Shown piece after piece: positions 1-10,237 of a stretch of 64,000 nt of DNA (positions are counted from its first letter, which is position 1; every line of letters starts with the position of its first letter). Position numbers and translations under genes: made by a program. The notes under the pieces are model-generated. The model saw only the letters and a program-made list of their open reading frames with translations. It ran no database searches and was not told where the DNA came from. This stretch comes from Gloeothece verrucosa PCC 7822 (lineage in GTDB: Bacteria > Cyanobacteriota > Cyanobacteriia > Cyanobacteriales > Microcystaceae), in assembly GCF_000147335.1 (NCBI RefSeq), contig NC_014501.1, positions 2,416,300-2,480,299 on the forward strand. The letters run 5' to 3'.

Positions 1-1
1 A

Positions 2-1057
2 CCATCAATCAATTCATCAACTCCATCTCCTCAAATTGCCGTTCCTATCAATTTTGTTACCCAGGTGGTTCAAGAAGTCGGTCCGGCAGTAGTACGTATA
101 GACTCATCTCGCACGGTGACGACCCAAACCCCACAGGTATTTAATGACCCTTTTTTCCGTCAATTCTTCGGTTCTGATCAGCCCGAAATCCCTAATAAAC
201 AAGTACAACGGGGAACCGGTTCAGGTTTTATTATCAGTTCAAGAGGGGAAATTATCACCAATGCTCATGTGGTAGATGGCACTGATAAAGTCAATGTTAT
301 TCTTAAAGATGGACGTACCTTAATCGGCAAAGTCTTAGGGAGTGATCCCATCACCGATATTGCTGTGGTTAAAGTAGAGGCCGATAATCTCCCCACTGTT
401 AAACTCGCTGACTCAGATCATCTACAAGTGGGCGAATGGGCCATCGCTATTGGTAATCCTTTAGGATTAGATAATACTGTTACCACAGGAATTGTCAGCG
501 CCACAGGAAGAAGTAGCGCGTTAATTGGGGCAGGCGATAAACGGGTACAATTTATTCAAACCGATGCCGCCATTAATCCGGGTAACTCTGGTGGGCCTTT
601 ATTAGATGCTCAAGGCAATGTGATCGGTGTCAATACCGCTATTATTCAAAATGCTCAGGGAATTGGCTTTGCGATCCCCATCAATAAAGCGCAACAAATC
701 GCCCACCAATTAATTGCTAATGGCAAAGTCAACCATGCTTATCTCGGAATTCAAATGGCTCAAGTAACTCCCGATCTTAAGGAGCAATTGCAAGAAACTA
801 AAGGCTGGAAAATTTCCGAAAATCAGGGAATTGTCATTGTCGGTGTGGTTCCTAACTCTCCCGCGCAACGCTCCGGATTAAAAGAAGGAGATGTGATCAC
901 CGCCATTGATGGAAAATCGGTTAATGATCCCTCTCAAGTGCAAGAAGAGGTGGAAAATTCCCGAGTCGGCAATAATATCCCCTTACAAATTAATCGAGAG
1001 GGTAAAACCGTTAAACTCAGCGTCCAAGTCGGAGTTTTACCTCAGCAAGCTTCTTAG
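2..1057 (+). CDS. HtrA/HhoA-type serine protease (5' end outside window)
   Basis: Trypsin-like protease of the DegP/HtrA family, which in cyanobacteria (HtrA, HhoA, HhoB) handles damaged proteins in periplasm or lumen. The catalytic triad is visible as His in NAHVV (codon near 266), Asp in TDIAVVKV (near 356) and Ser in NPGNSGGP (near 587). A PDZ domain follows, with the loop [14 protein letters not shown]. The frame is open to the left edge, and the codons before the GTG at 65 (PINFVTQVV) look like the usual family sequence, so that GTG is an internal Val and the signal peptide lies outside the window. A strong terminator follows the stop. Which of the three paralogues this is cannot be said. 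Confidence 0.93.
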   Translation, partial: PSINSSTPSPQIAVPINFVTQVVQEVGPAVVRIDSSRTVTTQTPQVFNDPFFRQFFGSDQPEIPNKQVQRGTGSGFIISSRGEIITNAHVVDGTDKVNVILKDGRTLIGKVLGSDPITDIAVVKVEADNLPTVKLADSDHLQVGEWAIAIGNPLGLDNTVTTGIVSATGRSSALIGAGDKRVQFIQTDAAINPGNSGGPLLDAQGNVIGVNTAIIQNAQGIGFAIPINKAQQIAHQLIANGKVNHAYLGIQMAQVTPDLKEQLQETKGWKISENQGIVIVGVVPNSPAQRSGLKEGDVITAIDGKSVNDPSQVQEEVENSRVGNNIPLQINREGKTVKLSVQVGVLPQQAS

Positions 1058-1114
1058 TTTTTTTAGTCGGGAACCGTTCCCGGCACTAGCCTAGGATAAG
1101 TTTTTCAGGGTAGG

Positions 1115-1147
1115 AATAGGGTGAGTTTTTCACCCTATTTTTTTTTC
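1115..1147 (+). terminator. Rho-independent terminator of the protease gene
   Basis: A perfect 10-bp stem AATAGGGTGA / TCACCCTATT with a 5-nt loop is followed by a run of T. It lies about 60 bp after the protease stop. A smaller hairpin (GGGAAC/GTTCCC) sits at about 1070. Confidence 0.85.
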
Positions 1148-1322
1148 GTCACTTATATCATAAAATTTATAAAAAAACAACTATCTTTCTACTGATTTCT
1201 CTACTCAACAGCCCGCCCCACTTAAAGCGATTTTTATCTAAAGGAATGATTCTATTAGGGGATTTATCGATTATTTTTAAGTTAACTCCCCGACGCTAAA
1301 AGGTAGCTGAAAATAGTTAATT

Positions 1323-1784
1323 ATGCTAAAAACAATTCCCAAAAACTGGTTGACTTGGAACTGTGATGTTGAAGAAAATAATAGTTTTGTTGGTAAACTT
1401 GAATTCTCATGGCGAGACACCACCGGAAAAATTCTCACTCAAAAATCTGACTATCGAGTTAGGTATAAAGGCTTATTAGCCGTGAAATTTTTTTTCGATA
1501 ATTATGAAAACCGTTTAGGATATGCTGAAATGGCTAATCCATTGATTCGAGTGGTGAAACTCAATTATGCAGAAACTCAGTATCAACTAAAAGCCGCTTC
1601 AATGTTCTCAAAGAAATTTATCTTACAGCAAAAAAAACAAACTCTAGGCATCATCGACTCTAAAAACATTTTAGATCGGCAAGCCATTATTGATTTACCC
1701 ACCACCCTACCCTTAGAATTCAGACTCTTTGTCACTTGGATAGTGTTATGGTTTTGGCGACGTTCAGAAAGAAATATTACTTAA
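1323..1784 (+). CDS. Hypothetical protein, 153 aa
   Basis: I do not recognise this protein. It is Lys-rich, with aromatic and beta-strand-like stretches (VGKLEFSW, DYRVRYKG) and a hydrophobic segment near the C-terminus (residues about 134-146, LFVTWIVLWFW) followed by Arg-Arg, which could be a membrane anchor. No signal peptide is evident. ATG at 1323 is the first start in frame. It stands alone between the protease terminator and crtH, in the same direction, with about 130 bp before crtH. Confidence 0.6.
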   Translation: MLKTIPKNWLTWNCDVEENNSFVGKLEFSWRDTTGKILTQKSDYRVRYKGLLAVKFFFDNYENRLGYAEMANPLIRVVKLNYAETQYQLKAASMFSKKFILQQKKQTLGIIDSKNILDRQAIIDLPTTLPLEFRLFVTWIVLWFWRRSERNIT

Positions 1785-1916
1785 AGCCGCCAACAAGACA
1801 CAACCCAAAAAAATTATATCTGTATTTATCTGTGTTGATCTGTAGACAATAAATCCTATAGCAACTAGCCGCAAATATGTCACAATTATAGCAAAACTCT
1901 CTTAACCTCAAGCTAT

Positions 1917-3431
1917 ATGAATGCAAGCTCGACAACCGATACCCACTACGATGTAATTGTTATCGGCTCTGGTATCGGCGGATTAGTCTCAGCTACCCAA
2001 CTCGCCGCCAAAGGAGCCAAGGTATTAGTGTTAGAACGCTATATCATTCCCGGTGGCAGTGCAGGATACTTTGAACGGGAGGGCTATCGCTTTGATGTGG
2101 GAGCATCAATGATTTTTGGCTTTGGGACAAAAGGAACCACGAACTTACTCACCCGTGCCCTAAAAGCGGTTAACGTGAGTCTAGAAACCATTGCCGATCC
2201 TGTCCAAATTCATTATCATCTACCCGAAGGATTAGATCTCAAAGTTCATCGGGATTATGAAAAGTTTTTAGAAGAATTAACCAGTCATTTTCCCCATGAA
2301 CGAGAGGGAATTCGCCGTTTTTATGATGAATGCTGGAAAGTATTTAACTGCTTAAATGCAATGGAATTACTTTCTTTAGAAGAACCCCGGTATCTGATGC
2401 GAGTGTTTTTTCAGCATCCGGGTGCTTGTTTAGGTTTGCTCAAATACTTACCCCAAAATGCCGGAGATGTCGCCCGTCGATACATCAGCGACCCGAAATT
2501 ATTAAAATTTATTGATATGGAGTGTTACTGTTGGTCGGTGGTTCCTGCGGATCAAACCCCCATGATTAATGCAGGAATGGTATTTTCAGATCGGCACTAT
2601 GGCGGCATTAATTATCCTAAAGGCGGGGTCGGACAAATTCCCCTTAAATTAGTAGAAGGATTAGAAAAAGCCGGCAGCGTCATTGAATATCAAGCCCGAG
2701 TGACAAAAATCTTGCTCGAAAACGGTAAAGCCGTCGGAGTCGAATTAGCCAATGGTCAACAATACCGCGCTAAACGCATTGTCTCTAATGCGACTCGTTG
2801 GGATACCTTCGAGAAATTATTATCCCCTGAAATCATGCCGGACAAAGAAAAACGATGGCAAAAACGCTATCAGAAATCTCCCTCTTTTCTCAGTTTACAT
2901 TTAGGCATCAAAGCCAATGTCTTACCGCCTCAAAGCGAATGTCATCATATCTTATTGGAAGATTGGCAACGCATGGAGGATGAACAGGGGACGATTTTTG
3001 TCTCAATTCCCACCTTACTCGATCCGGACTTAGCCCCAGAAGGCTATCATATTGTTCATGCCTTTACCCCAAGCTGGATCGACGAATGGCGAGGACTAAC
3101 CTCAAGTCAGTATCAGTTGAAAAAAGAAGAGGCTGCCGCACGAATTATTGAAAGATTAGAACAGATTTTTCCCGGACTGGCTAAGGGTTTAGATTATCAA
3201 GAGGTAGGAACCCCCCGCACTCATCGACGCTTTTTAGGCCGAGTAGACGGCAGTTATGGCCCCATCCCACGTTATAAATTAGCGGGGTTATTAGCAATGC
3301 CTTTTAACCGCACTTCTATTGCTGGACTCTATTGTGTAGGAGATAGCACTTTTCCAGGACAAGGATTAAATGCTGTGGCTTTTTCAGGATTTGCTTGTGG
3401 TCATCGTATTGCCGTAGATTTAGGCTACTAA
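1917..3431 (+). CDS. crtH: Carotenoid (prolycopene) isomerase CrtH
   Basis: FAD-dependent isomerase that converts poly-cis lycopene made by the plant-like desaturases into all-trans lycopene. The N-terminus carries the dinucleotide-binding fold [14 protein letters not shown] (residues about 14-27) followed by the [13 protein letters not shown] segment of the CrtI/CRTISO family. The C-terminus has the FAD-contact region [18 protein letters not shown]. The length of 504 aa is normal for cyanobacterial CrtH. ATG at 1917 gives the canonical N-terminus. It is monocistronic, and its last codons overlap a decayed reading frame on the other strand. Confidence 0.92.
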   Translation: MNASSTTDTHYDVIVIGSGIGGLVSATQLAAKGAKVLVLERYIIPGGSAGYFEREGYRFDVGASMIFGFGTKGTTNLLTRALKAVNVSLETIADPVQIHYHLPEGLDLKVHRDYEKFLEELTSHFPHEREGIRRFYDECWKVFNCLNAMELLSLEEPRYLMRVFFQHPGACLGLLKYLPQNAGDVARRYISDPKLLKFIDMECYCWSVVPADQTPMINAGMVFSDRHYGGINYPKGGVGQIPLKLVEGLEKAGSVIEYQARVTKILLENGKAVGVELANGQQYRAKRIVSNATRWDTFEKLLSPEIMPDKEKRWQKRYQKSPSFLSLHLGIKANVLPPQSECHHILLEDWQRMEDEQGTIFVSIPTLLDPDLAPEGYHIVHAFTPSWIDEWRGLTSSQYQLKKEEAAARIIERLEQIFPGLAKGLDYQEVGTPRTHRRFLGRVDGSYGPIPRYKLAGLLAMPFNRTSIAGLYCVGDSTFPGQGLNAVAFSGFACGHRIAVDLGY

Positions 3432-3700
3432 AGCCCAAACCGAGACATGATCACAGCCAAAAATTCCCTGATCTACGTTGTTACCTTGATAACCCTTTTC
3501 TCCTAAATATTGATTTAGGTAGTTTTCCCCTTGGAGAATGACTATAATTCTTCGATGATTAGGGTATAAACCTAAAATCTCTCACTCGATATGAATGAAT
3601 TTGATGCTTATGAATAAATGCTGGGTTGGCTAATCCCTTGAAATCGCCAATTTTATTGCCAAAAGCCTCGAGATCATCTAATACAAGTCCAACTGATTAT
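3420..3700 (-). pseudogene. Decayed reading frame tail-to-tail with crtH
   Basis: On the minus strand, from about 3700, a frame reads VGLVLDDLEAFGNKIGDF and onward to HSYRVR, then breaks near 3578-3590. In the next frame it continues as EILGLYPNHRRIIVILQG, ending [12 protein letters not shown] and a TAA at 3422-3420. Joining the two frames gives about 95 codons of protein-like composition. There is no start codon with context and an in-frame TAA lies just upstream. I do not recognise the family. It may be a chance reading, but the continuity across a single frame change suggests a gene remnant. Confidence 0.4.
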
Positions 3701-3874
3701 GAGTTTTTGATTAATTAAAAAAACCTGTCAAAAGGATTTACTTGTTTATACTTAGAGTTCGGTTCAGGGATTTATCAGGGTCAGCCTCCAGTTTTTAAAA
3801 AATTCATCATGGAATCAATAAAATTATGTTAAAGATCTTTTAGCTTCAGCCAATAAATAGACTACTAATCATTT
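3432..3874. other. Intergenic region between crtH and the histidine kinase
   Basis: Apart from the antisense remnant in its first 270 bases, this holds AT-rich DNA with no recognised gene, RNA or strong hairpin. It must contain the kinase promoter, but no clear -35/-10 pair stands out. Confidence 0.5.
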
Positions 3875-5326
3875 ATGATCAACCTCAATCAAATTCAGAA
3901 ATACAAAAGCTGTGCTACCACGATGGAATATAACCCTGATTCTAACAGCCCAGTTCCACAACTCATCCGTTTAATTCAAACGAATCCTGACCCTCAATTG
4001 ATGCTCACAGGTATAGCTACTATACTTGGAGAATATTTTCAAGGGGATATTTGCCTAATTGTAGCCGATCCCTCATCAGCCGCCATTAGTCCGGGTTTTT
4101 GGGCTAAGGATATTTCTCAATATGAAATTAGTAAACAATTACTGCTTCATCCCCTCATTAAAACAATGGTGATAGAAACAGATCCACTGGTGATCGCCGA
4201 TGTGCAAGCAGATCACCAAGCCTCACAGATAAAAGAATTAGCACAATTGTTGCCGCTAAAAGCTTTATTAGGAGTCGCTACCCACTTTGGCCAAGAGATT
4301 AACGGCTTAATTTTACTCGCCAAACAAGACCCTCATGCTTGGACTCAAGAAGAACAAGGCTTATTGAAATACTCGAGTTCCCTAGTGGCGATCGCTAACT
4401 CGATGATTTACCAAAAAGCTGAGATAAGCAGTAGTCGAGAACAATTTTCTGACCCCAACCCGAATACCATTTTACCTTTTAGTAGCGGCAGCAGGGCCCT
4501 AACCGGAGACAATCTCTTTAAAAAGTGGTATCAACTGACGCGCCAGCAACTTGAACAGCAGCGACATTTAAATGAACTCAAAGATGAAATCATTACTACC
4601 ATTAGCCATGAGGCCGGAACCCCTCTAGCCACGATGAAACTCGCCATTGAGATGTTAAGCAATTGCCAAGATCGCTTATCTCCTCAGTCAGTGGAAAGAA
4701 ACTGGAATATTCTTAAACAAGAATGGCAGCGACTCTACGATCTGATTAACAACATTAAAACTTTACAACAACTCAAATCCACCGAACTATCCGTACAACG
4801 GCAACAAGTGGATTTAGGGTTTATTTTTAAGGAAATCGTACCCTTATTTCAGCAACAATGGCAACAAGACAAACGCAAACGACTGAATTTAGTAACTGAG
4901 GGATTACTATCCCCCGAACTTGACGGTAATGCTGACTCATCCTTAATTTTTTACACTGACCCTCAGCATTTTAGAAGTATAATTTTAGAATTACTCACTA
5001 ATGCCGGCAAATTTTCCCAACCACAGACCACTGTCTCTATAGAAGTAAGCCAGCAAGAGAAACTCAAGCAAAAAAATTTGGTGATTACTATCAGTAATAT
5101 TGGCTTAGGAATCTCTCCAGAAGAACAACAGTACATTTTTGAACCCTTTCGCCGAGGACAAGGTATGACAGATAAAGCCATAGCAGGGACAGGATTAGGT
5201 CTAACTTTAGTTAAAGGTTTAGTAGAGCTTTTAGGTGGTACGATTGAGGTCGCAAGTAATCCTATTAACGAGGAGAATTTGTATGTTACTTCCTTTATCA
5301 TTAGTTTACCTCACACTCAATCTTAA
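3875..5326 (+). CDS. GAF-domain sensor histidine kinase
   Basis: Two-component sensor kinase, predicted cytosolic because no membrane segment is visible. Residues about 30-180 form a GAF-like sensor. The HisKA helix carries the phospho-acceptor His in TISHEAGTPLATMK (near residue 247). The HATPase domain has the N box ELLTNAGKFS, an F box (FEPFRRGQG) and the G2 box GTGLGLTLVKG. The G1 box reads SNIGLGI, with Asn for the usual Asp. ATG at 3875 is used; ATG at 3923 (MEYNPDS) is a plausible shorter start. There is no adjacent response regulator. The UbiB-like kinase gene follows after 15 bp, so they may be co-transcribed. Confidence 0.88.
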   Translation: MINLNQIQKYKSCATTMEYNPDSNSPVPQLIRLIQTNPDPQLMLTGIATILGEYFQGDICLIVADPSSAAISPGFWAKDISQYEISKQLLLHPLIKTMVIETDPLVIADVQADHQASQIKELAQLLPLKALLGVATHFGQEINGLILLAKQDPHAWTQEEQGLLKYSSSLVAIANSMIYQKAEISSSREQFSDPNPNTILPFSSGSRALTGDNLFKKWYQLTRQQLEQQRHLNELKDEIITTISHEAGTPLATMKLAIEMLSNCQDRLSPQSVERNWNILKQEWQRLYDLINNIKTLQQLKSTELSVQRQQVDLGFIFKEIVPLFQQQWQQDKRKRLNLVTEGLLSPELDGNADSSLIFYTDPQHFRSIILELLTNAGKFSQPQTTVSIEVSQQEKLKQKNLVITISNIGLGISPEEQQYIFEPFRRGQGMTDKAIAGTGLGLTLVKGLVELLGGTIEVASNPINEENLYVTSFIISLPHTQS

Positions 5327-5341
5327 CAACAATCTTGGTTA

Positions 5342-7030
5342 ATGAGAATGCTCTCCAAGAGGAACAATTTTCAGCCCTTAAGCTGGCAAAACGCTCAATC
5401 TAGTGCTTTTGTACGCCATTTAGAAATTTTTTCAGTGGCGAGTAAATTTTTGTTTGATTTATGGTGGGATAATTTAGTTCAAAACTATTCAGCGAAACAA
5501 AGACATCGACGAGCTAAATGGCTGGTTAGACAGTTATTAAATCTTGGGCCAACTTTTATAAAAATAGGGCAGTCTTTGTCAACTCGTGCCGATTTATTGC
5601 CGATAGAATATGTACAGGAATTGGCTCAGTTACAGGACCGTGTACCTGAATTTAGCTCTGATTTAGCGATATCAGTGATTGAAACTGAACTGGGAAAATC
5701 CATTTCAGATTTATTTGAAACATTTGAATTTTATCCTCTCGCTTCTGCTAGTTTAGGACAAGTTCATCGAGCAAAACTCTACACCGGAGAGGAAGTTGTT
5801 GTTAAAGTTCAGCGTCCAGGCTTAGAAACATTATTTAATTTAGACTTTGAAGTTGTTCATCAAGTTCTGCGAATAGCTAATTGGTTTCCCCAGGTGAGAA
5901 AATTTAACTTAGAAGCGGTTTATCAAGAATTTTTTCAACTTTTATTCCAAGAAATTGATTATATTCTTGAAGGAAAAAATGCCGAACGTTTCCGAGAAAA
6001 TTTTCAAGATTACCCCCGCATAAAAGCTCCTATAGTCTATTGGGAATACACCACCAAAAGAGTATTAACCTTGGAATACTTACCCGGAATTAAAGTGGAT
6101 GACCGAGAAACGCTACAAGCTCAGGGCGTTAATTTAGATGAAGTGATTAAACTGGGAATCTGTTCTTATTTAAAACAGTTATTATTAGATGGATTTTTTC
6201 AGTCCGATCCCCATCCCGGCAATATGGCGGTTAATCTGGATGGAGAGTTGATTTTTTATGATTTTGGCACTATGGCTGAAGTTAAGCCAGTGGCTAAAGA
6301 ACAAATGATTCGGACGTTTTTTGCTGTCCTGAGAAAAGATACTGATCAGGTGGTGGAAACTTTGGTCTATATGGGATTAATAGAACCTATTTCTGATTTG
6401 AGTTCAGTTAGGCGAATTGTCAGATTTTTGTTAGAGAATTTTCGAGATAAACCCGTTGATATTAGAGCCTTTGAACAGGTGAGTGAAGAAGTTTATATGA
6501 TGTTTAAACAACAACCTTTTCGCTTACCGGCTCAGATGACTTTTATCATTAAGTCGTTGACTACTTTAGATGGGATTGCCAGAGCTTTAGATCCTCAGTA
6601 TAATCTTTTAGCGGCTAGTCAACCCTTTATACAAAGTCTTACTGTATCGGATGGAAGTAGGAAAAATTTAATTATGGCTTTAGCAAAACAAACCGCAAAT
6701 TTAATTAAAAATACTTTTACGGCAGGGAATCGAACCGAGCGGCTAATTTTACGTTTAGAAGACCGCATTGAACAAGGAGATTTACGGTTTAGAGTTCGTT
6801 CTCTAGAAAATGAACGCCTCCTCAAACGGATTTATTTAGGCGTTAGGACTTTAATTAATGCCACTCTAACGGGTTTTAGTGTGCTGGCGGCTATCGGGTT
6901 ATTGTCCACCCCTTACAATAAATTGGCGATTATTCCTTTTGGTTTATCAGGTTTATTTGGTTTGTTCTTTTTGCGTTCTGCTATTGCTTTACTCATTCAA
7001 GAACGATTAGATAGATTAGCCGAAAAATAA
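5342..7030 (+). CDS. ABC1/UbiB-family atypical protein kinase
   Basis: Member of the ABC1K/UbiB family, whose bacterial members support quinone biosynthesis and whose plastid members act in prenylquinone and stress metabolism. Diagnostic segments are the KxGQ motif (FIKIGQSLSTRADLLP), the Ala-rich loop (ASASLGQVHRA), the lysine in VVVKVQRPG, QSDPHPGN and YDFGTM as catalytic and metal-binding parts. Two hydrophobic C-terminal segments (about residues 505-550) suggest membrane anchoring. The length of 562 aa fits cyanobacterial members. It lies 15 bp after the kinase gene and converges on the methyltransferase gene with an 18-bp gap. The exact paralogue is not assignable. Confidence 0.9.
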   Translation: MRMLSKRNNFQPLSWQNAQSSAFVRHLEIFSVASKFLFDLWWDNLVQNYSAKQRHRRAKWLVRQLLNLGPTFIKIGQSLSTRADLLPIEYVQELAQLQDRVPEFSSDLAISVIETELGKSISDLFETFEFYPLASASLGQVHRAKLYTGEEVVVKVQRPGLETLFNLDFEVVHQVLRIANWFPQVRKFNLEAVYQEFFQLLFQEIDYILEGKNAERFRENFQDYPRIKAPIVYWEYTTKRVLTLEYLPGIKVDDRETLQAQGVNLDEVIKLGICSYLKQLLLDGFFQSDPHPGNMAVNLDGELIFYDFGTMAEVKPVAKEQMIRTFFAVLRKDTDQVVETLVYMGLIEPISDLSSVRRIVRFLLENFRDKPVDIRAFEQVSEEVYMMFKQQPFRLPAQMTFIIKSLTTLDGIARALDPQYNLLAASQPFIQSLTVSDGSRKNLIMALAKQTANLIKNTFTAGNRTERLILRLEDRIEQGDLRFRVRSLENERLLKRIYLGVRTLINATLTGFSVLAAIGLLSTPYNKLAIIPFGLSGLFGLFFLRSAIALLIQERLDRLAEK

Positions 7031-7048
7031 TATTTATAACCATGAGCT

Positions 7049-8020
7049 TTATTTAAATGCCTTTTTAAGCTCCTCAGCTATGATTTTAATGCCGCCAGGA
7101 GGCACAGAGTTACCAATTTGTCGGCGAACACTCGCAATAGAACCTATAAAAATAAAATCATCCGGATAATCAAACAATCTTGCTCTTTCACGATTAGTTA
7201 AAGCTCTTGGTTCAGTAAAATGATAACCCCAAGTTCCACCCCCTCCAGCCGCTATAATCGTTGTAGCAGGCTTATTTCTATCTAATCTTTTATAGACATG
7301 ACTAATCATTCCTTTAACATAATAGCGAGAGGTTTTGGGAATAGATTTATAATTTCCTCCTTCGGGAATAAGATTTAACATTTTTTTCGTTTTCGCTTGA
7401 ATTTTTAGATGCTCATTATTATAAATAACTTTTTCTACATCCTTTAAAGCTTCTCCGGCTGTTTTATAATTTTCAGGGGGATGAGTTGGATTGGGTTTTT
7501 GATAAATATAGGGACTATCTCCCCTCACTCCTATAATTAAAACTCTTTGTCTTAACTGAGGAGTCCCATAGTCAGCAAAATTATAAATATCGGCAAAAAT
7601 TCGATAGCCAAACTCTCCACAATTTTGAAAATCTTCAATAATTTTTTCGATGGCTTTGCCGCCATTAGCGGTGAGTAATCCTTTGACATTTTCCGCCACG
7701 AAAACAAGGGGTTTTTTCGCTTCTACTGCTTTGACAAAGTATTGATATAAATTCCCTCGGTCTGTCTCAAGACCTCCTCTTTTCCATATCATCGAAAAGT
7801 CTTGACAGGGAAACCCTCCTAAAATCAGGTCACAATCGGGGAGTTGTTCAAAATTAATATTTTTAACGTCATCTTTAATGATATGATCGCCAATATTTCT
7901 TTTATAGGTTTCACAAGCATCATGATCAATATCATTCGCCCAGATGATTTGATATCCGGCCCACTTAAACCCTAAATCCATTCCTCCGCAACCACTAAAT
8001 AAAGAAATTACTTTAATCAT
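7049..8020 (-). CDS. Orphan DNA (cytosine-5-)-methyltransferase
   Basis: Type II m5C methyltransferase of 323 aa. Motif I is LFSGCGGMDLGF, motif IV GGFPCQDFS with the catalytic Cys, motif VI ENV, motif VIII QRVLIIG and motif X QIGNSVPP. The start was moved from 8077 to the ATG at 8020, because the family begins MIKVISLFSGCGG and the longer frame would run into the opposite gene. No restriction endonuclease gene lies beside it, so it looks solitary. Recognition sequence is unknown; methylation of a CGATCG core like that of HIP1 is known for a cyanobacterial m5C enzyme but is only a guess here. Its promoter must lie inside the neighbouring coding region. Confidence 0.9.
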   Translation of the reverse strand: MIKVISLFSGCGGMDLGFKWAGYQIIWANDIDHDACETYKRNIGDHIIKDDVKNINFEQLPDCDLILGGFPCQDFSMIWKRGGLETDRGNLYQYFVKAVEAKKPLVFVAENVKGLLTANGGKAIEKIIEDFQNCGEFGYRIFADIYNFADYGTPQLRQRVLIIGVRGDSPYIYQKPNPTHPPENYKTAGEALKDVEKVIYNNEHLKIQAKTKKMLNLIPEGGNYKSIPKTSRYYVKGMISHVYKRLDRNKPATTIIAAGGGGTWGYHFTEPRALTNRERARLFDYPDDFIFIGSIASVRRQIGNSVPPGGIKIIAEELKKAFK

Positions 8021-8029
8021 TCTTAGCCC

Positions 8030-9163
8030 GTGTTTGACTTGCTTCAAAATCAACGAAAATCCCAAAAACAACCACAAGACCTAAATCTTGAAATCGAGTA
8101 TTCTTATAGTAGCTTAAAAGGTTTAAATCGCCGTCAATTTTTAGCCGCTTGTACAGCCACAGTTGCTACGGTTATTGCTATGTCAAAACAAGGACAAGCC
8201 TCAAATGAGCCTATAATAAAGCCCTCTAAATTATATCCTGGGGCGGGAGTCGGGTTAATTGCTCCAGCCGGGGCAACTTTTTTACGAGAAGACCTAAATA
8301 TTGTTTTAGATGCCGTAAAAGCGTTAGGATTGGTTCCTTATTTAGCTCCTCATTTAATGGATCGTTATGGATATTTAGCGGGTAAAGATGAAGACCGGGC
8401 GGCGGATGTTAATCAGTTTTTTGCTGACCCTAAAATAAACTTTTTACTGCCTTTACAGGGCGGCTGGGGTTGTAGTCGAATGTTACCTTATTTAGACTAT
8501 AATTTAATTAAAAAAAATCCTAAAATTATTATTGGATTTAGTGATATAACGGCTTTAATTTTAGCCATTTATGCTAAGACGGGTTTAGTGACGTTTCATG
8601 GCCCAAACGGGTTAACCGCTTGGCGCAGTGATCAAACCCAATCTTTTCGAGATGTTTTATTTTTAGCCAAAAAAGTGACTTATCAAAATCAAGCCGCCTC
8701 TGAAGATTCAGATCGTTTAATGCAGGTCAAAAACCGTATTCAAACCATTACACCGGGCAAAGCAAGAGGAAAACTTATCGGCGGAAATTTAACGATATTG
8801 TCTTCTTTAGTAGGAACTCCCTATTTTCCTGATGTAGAAGGGGCGATTTTATTTGTTGAGGATGTGGGAGAGCAAATTTACCGGATTGATCGCTTAATGA
8901 CTCATCTTAAATTAGCCGGAGTATTTGATAAATTAGCCGGCTTTATTTTTGGTCAATGTACTCGCTGCACACCAGATGGCGATTATTCTTCTTTGACGTT
9001 AGAAGAGGTTATATGGGATCACATTCAACCCTTAAAAATAGCGGCTTGGTATGGCGCGACTATTGGTCATATCGAACCGGTTTTGACTTTTCCTATAGGC
9101 ATAAATGTTGAAATAGATGCCACTACGGGAACGATTCAAATGTTAGAACCGGCTGTCGTTTAA
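8030..9163 (+). CDS. LD-carboxypeptidase (peptidase S66), Tat-like signal
   Basis: Serine peptidase of family S66 (LdcA/MccF), which trims peptidoglycan tetrapeptides or related peptides. Family marks are GVGLIAPAG, the GGWGCSR turn, the nucleophile region GFSDITALI, the Glu in LFVEDVGE and the His in GHIEPVLTFPIG. The N-terminus has NRRQFLAA followed by a hydrophobic stretch, a Tat-type export signal, so the enzyme should act outside the cytoplasm. No ATG precedes the RR motif; GTG at 8030 is the first possible start and TTG at 8039 the alternative. It converges on the TPR lipoprotein gene. Confidence 0.88.
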   Translation: MFDLLQNQRKSQKQPQDLNLEIEYSYSSLKGLNRRQFLAACTATVATVIAMSKQGQASNEPIIKPSKLYPGAGVGLIAPAGATFLREDLNIVLDAVKALGLVPYLAPHLMDRYGYLAGKDEDRAADVNQFFADPKINFLLPLQGGWGCSRMLPYLDYNLIKKNPKIIIGFSDITALILAIYAKTGLVTFHGPNGLTAWRSDQTQSFRDVLFLAKKVTYQNQAASEDSDRLMQVKNRIQTITPGKARGKLIGGNLTILSSLVGTPYFPDVEGAILFVEDVGEQIYRIDRLMTHLKLAGVFDKLAGFIFGQCTRCTPDGDYSSLTLEEVIWDHIQPLKIAAWYGATIGHIEPVLTFPIGINVEIDATTGTIQMLEPAVV

Positions 9164-9290
9164 GCTATAAGCTCTTTGGATAATATGAAAATGACTAACT
9201 TATCAAAGATTACGCCATCAACAAAGTTTAAACATTAATGAGTGAATATTTTGGGTTTCATCACTCAACAAAACCTACATTTATTCAAGT

Positions 9291-10073
9291 CTAAACAGAT
9301 TGACGAATTTTCTCAACTTGTTGAATTTGTCCGCTACTAAAACCGGCTTCTTTCAAATGACCTAAAAACCAACTTTCTCGATAACGCCCATCAAGATTAA
9401 TCGCTTTTTGATAAGTCTGTTGTGCTAACAATTTATCTCCCTTTTCCCAATAAACCAAAGCCAAAGCAACCCAAGGATGAGGATTTTCCGGTTCTAAAAC
9501 GGTAGCCTCTTTGCCATGAATAATCCCTTGTTCGTAATTTTTCAGCAGATGATAAGCTAAACTGAGATTATAATGAGCAATTTCATTATCCGCTTTCAGT
9601 TTAATTGCTCTATGGTGAGTCTCTACCGCTAACGGTAAATTGCCGCTCACTAAATAAACAATTCCTAACGCATTTAAAGCCGCAACATTATTAGCATCAA
9701 AACTAAGAGTTTTCTTAAGTTCTGTGATCGCTTCTGGTTCCCTTCCCGCTAGATGTAAAGTCCAACCTAAAAGAACCCTGCCTGAAATATTCTGCGGATC
9801 GAGATCAACTGCCCTATAAAAAGCCTGGATTGCCTCAGTATAGCGTTGTTGACTGCGGTATTCAAGACCTTTGAGCCGATAGGAAGAAGCCGCTTTTATT
9901 TGTTCTGCTGTGGGTTTACTCGGACTGGGGTGCGGAACTCGTTCCGCACTAGGGGCAACAGGAGACGGGCTTTTAGAAAGAGGATTTTCTGGTGGCGGAG
10001 ACTTCACCGCTTGACATCCGAACCCACCCAACGCCATCACCGAAATAAATATTAATAAAAATAGCCTAAACAT
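9291..10073 (-). CDS. TPR-repeat lipoprotein
   Basis: 260-aa protein with a short hydrophobic signal ending at Cys20 (GGFGC), an imperfect lipobox, followed by a Pro/Ser-rich linker (residues about 22-55) and about five tetratricopeptide repeats, for example ISGRVLLGWTLHLAGREPEA and AALNALGIVYLVSGNLPLA. TPRs mediate protein-protein contacts; the partner is unknown. It is probably anchored to the membrane. It stands alone on the minus strand, divergent from the NADH dehydrogenase gene. Confidence 0.8.
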   Translation of the reverse strand: MFRLFLLIFISVMALGGFGCQAVKSPPPENPLSKSPSPVAPSAERVPHPSPSKPTAEQIKAASSYRLKGLEYRSQQRYTEAIQAFYRAVDLDPQNISGRVLLGWTLHLAGREPEAITELKKTLSFDANNVAALNALGIVYLVSGNLPLAVETHHRAIKLKADNEIAHYNLSLAYHLLKNYEQGIIHGKEATVLEPENPHPWVALALVYWEKGDKLLAQQTYQKAINLDGRYRESWFLGHLKEAGFSSGQIQQVEKIRQSV

Positions 10074-10237
10074 ACCTCATTCATTTGTTAGATAAAACCT
10101 AAAACTTTTGCGAAATTTAAAATCAGACTAGAGAAGGAAAAATCAATAACAAATTATTGTCTTGTAACTGTTACTACTTTTAACGACTCTTTATATCTTT
10201 TAAACTGTAAAGGTATAAGTCAACCCTCGGTGAACTT

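Noticed and set aside
7049..9163. Restriction-modification system
   Set aside because: Neighbours of the methyltransferase are an ABC1 kinase and an LD-carboxypeptidase; no endonuclease gene is present.
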